Below, piece by piece: positions 62,837-64,000 of a stretch of 64,000 bases of DNA. Made by a program: the position numbers and the translations under genes. Within the stretch, counting starts at the first letter, position 1, and every line of letters starts with the position of its first letter. The stretch covers positions 77,172 through 141,171 of the forward strand of contig CAZSNT010000003.1 of assembly GCA_964607765.1 (NCBI GenBank), in the 5' to 3' direction. The notes under the pieces were generated by a model that worked only from the letters and a program-made list of their open reading frames with translations, was not told where the DNA came from and did no database searches. This stretch comes from CAZSNT01 sp964607765 (GTDB lineage: Bacteria; Verrucomicrobiota; Lentisphaeria; Oligosphaerales; JABHEG01).

Positions 62837-63949
62837 ATGAAGTACACGCAATACGGGAAGACAGGCAAACAGGTCTCCGTGGTCGGCTTCGGCGGCATGC
62901 GCTTTGACGCCGCCAAGTCGAATGAAGAGAACGCCGAGCTTGTCCGCTACGCCGCCAGCTGCGGCATCACCTACTTCGACACGGCTCCGGGCTATTGCCG
63001 GGACACGAGCGAGGACATTTTCGGCATCGCCTTCAGAGACATGCCGCCCGACTCACTCGTCTCAACCAAGGGCATGCCCACGAACTTCGACACGGCCGAC
63101 AAGGCGCGCGACGCTGTCCGCCGCTCCCTCGACCGGCTGGGGGTGGACAAGATCCACTTCTACCACGTCTGGTGCCTGCGCAAGATGGCCCACTACGAGC
63201 TGGCAGTTCAGTCCGGCGGCCAATACGAAGGGTTGCTGCGCTGTCAGCAGGAAGGGCTGATCGATCACATTTGCGTATCCACGCATCAGCGTGGGCCGCA
63301 GGTCGCGCAGATCCTGGCGAACGCGGAGTTCGAGGGCGTTCTCCTCGGCGTTAACATCCTCAACTTCCCCTACCGCTGGGACGGACTGATGGCGGCCCGC
63401 GAGCGCGGCTGCGGCGTGGTTGCCATGAACCCGCTGGCCGGCGGCGCGATCCCGCGCCACGCTGAACAGCTCCCGTTCCTGGCCCGGAACGGAGAGACAC
63501 CCGTCGAAGCAGCGCTGCGCTTCAACATCGGCTGCCCTGCCATCACCATCACGCTCTGCGGCTTCACCACCCGCGAACACGTAGACGCCGCGTGCCGGGT
63601 CGCCGACACGGCAGAAGCCATGACCGACGCCGAAGTGGCCAGCCTGCGCACGCATCTGGGCAGCAATCTGGACCAGGTGTGTACCGGTTGCGGCTACTGC
63701 CGCGACTGCCCCAGGCAGATCCCCATCCCCGGCTACATGCAGTTCTACAACGACAAGGTCATGTTCGGCAAGAGCGACGAAGGCATGCGCAAAAGCCTGA
63801 ACGGCGCGCGCAACTGGGGCATGATCGTGGAACGCCCGGCCGACGCCGGCGCCTGCATCGAGTGCGGCAAGTGCGAAGAGGCCTGCACGCAGCACCTGCC
63901 GATTGTTGAGCGTCTGTCTGAAATCGCCGCCTGGGAAGCCGCGCTCTAG
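62837..63949 (+). CDS. Aldo/keto reductase with C-terminal 4Fe-4S ferredoxin domain
   Basis: About 370 residues from ATG 62837; a GTG at 62828 overlapping the previous TGA is the other candidate. Residues 1-280 are an AKR barrel with Asp and Tyr in 'YFDTAPGYCRDTSEDIFGIA', Lys in 'SLVSTKGMPTNFD' and His in 'KIHFYHVWCLRKM'. The C-terminal ~90 residues carry cysteine clusters 'CTGCGYCRDCPRQIPIPGY' and 'CIECGKCEEACTQHLPI', binding two iron-sulfur clusters, as in predicted oxidoreductases of anaerobes. It probably moves electrons between a sugar-type carbonyl and ferredoxin or a flavin partner. It follows the beta-helix gene by a few bases and is likely co-transcribed. Confidence 0.92.
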   Translation: MKYTQYGKTGKQVSVVGFGGMRFDAAKSNEENAELVRYAASCGITYFDTAPGYCRDTSEDIFGIAFRDMPPDSLVSTKGMPTNFDTADKARDAVRRSLDRLGVDKIHFYHVWCLRKMAHYELAVQSGGQYEGLLRCQQEGLIDHICVSTHQRGPQVAQILANAEFEGVLLGVNILNFPYRWDGLMAARERGCGVVAMNPLAGGAIPRHAEQLPFLARNGETPVEAALRFNIGCPAITITLCGFTTREHVDAACRVADTAEAMTDAEVASLRTHLGSNLDQVCTGCGYCRDCPRQIPIPGYMQFYNDKVMFGKSDEGMRKSLNGARNWGMIVERPADAGACIECGKCEEACTQHLPIVERLSEIAAWEAAL

Positions 63950-64000
63950 CCTGACCCCGTCCTGAAAGGTCTTATGGCTGACAGAATAAAGCTCTTATAG

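Noticed and set aside
63950..64000. Start of another gene at the right edge (ATG near 63974)
   Set aside because: The frame stops after seven codons at the very end of the window; nothing else can be supported in these 51 bases.

Overview
This 64-kb, GC-rich window looks like a chromosomal segment from a PVC-group bacterium, most likely Kiritimatiellota or Lentisphaerota. That placement is inference. It rests on many sulfatase genes, a one-off prepilin-like protein with the [24 protein letters not shown] helix and an H-X9-DG-like tail, hydrazine-synthase-alpha-like propeller/cytochrome proteins, a DUF1961 protein and response-regulator/Ser-Thr-kinase fusions. No rRNA, tRNA, CRISPR array or phage module was seen.

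Region 1 (1-13 kb) is glycan-degradation content. It holds a partial alpha/beta-hydrolase-like protein with an NPCBM domain, a GH29-like barrel, a sulfatase, an uncharacterised secreted protein, a VHL-beta/HExxH protein and, on the minus strand, a two-gene unit (transglutaminase-like and cysteine-less thioredoxin-like proteins). A second GH29-like copy follows, preceded by a frameshifted scrap of the NPCBM hydrolase, which points to an old duplication of the pair. Next comes a frameshifted REP-associated (RAYT) transposase whose reading frame contains palindromic repeats in frame.

Region 2 (13-28 kb) is a plus-strand operon-like run: a LamG/HZS-alpha-like/di-CxxCH protein, an exported sulfatase, a 2328-residue fusion (F5/8C, HZS-alpha-like propeller, two CxxCH, FGE-like domain, sulfatase, sulfatase), a deleted sulfatase pseudogene and a MuiA-like DUF4139 protein. 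The last three overlap by ATGA-type or similar junctions. The giant fusion is the most unusual object in the window.

Region 3 (28-44 kb) mixes signalling (FHA protein, RR-Ser/Thr kinase, RR-histidine kinase with a truncated partner regulator, GntR/LacI-like regulator with candidate operators) with two more sulfatases, a putative glycoside hydrolase, a secretin-N-domain-like protein with a 15-Asp run, a prepilin-like protein, a LIM/DA1-like secreted peptidase and a membrane protein.

Region 4 (44-64 kb) has a TIM-barrel protein fused to two cyclic-nucleotide-binding domains, a HAD hydrolase, an MFS permease, aldose 1-epimerase, and a minus-strand set running from a heme-type hybrid histidine kinase (translationally coupled to a second RR-Ser/Thr kinase) to a Tat-type sugar isomerase. 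It ends with a DUF1961 protein, a sulfatase, a small glycogen-binding-domain protein, a beta-helix/LamG glycosidase-like protein and a ferredoxin-containing aldo/keto reductase.

Taken together, the genes describe a specialist that desulfates and degrades complex sulfated glycans, imports and epimerises the sugars, and regulates this with mixed His-Asp and Ser/Thr phosphorylation. Seven sulfatase domains keep a CxPxR motif and at least one more gene is broken. No anaerobic sulfatase-maturating radical-SAM enzyme lies in the window.
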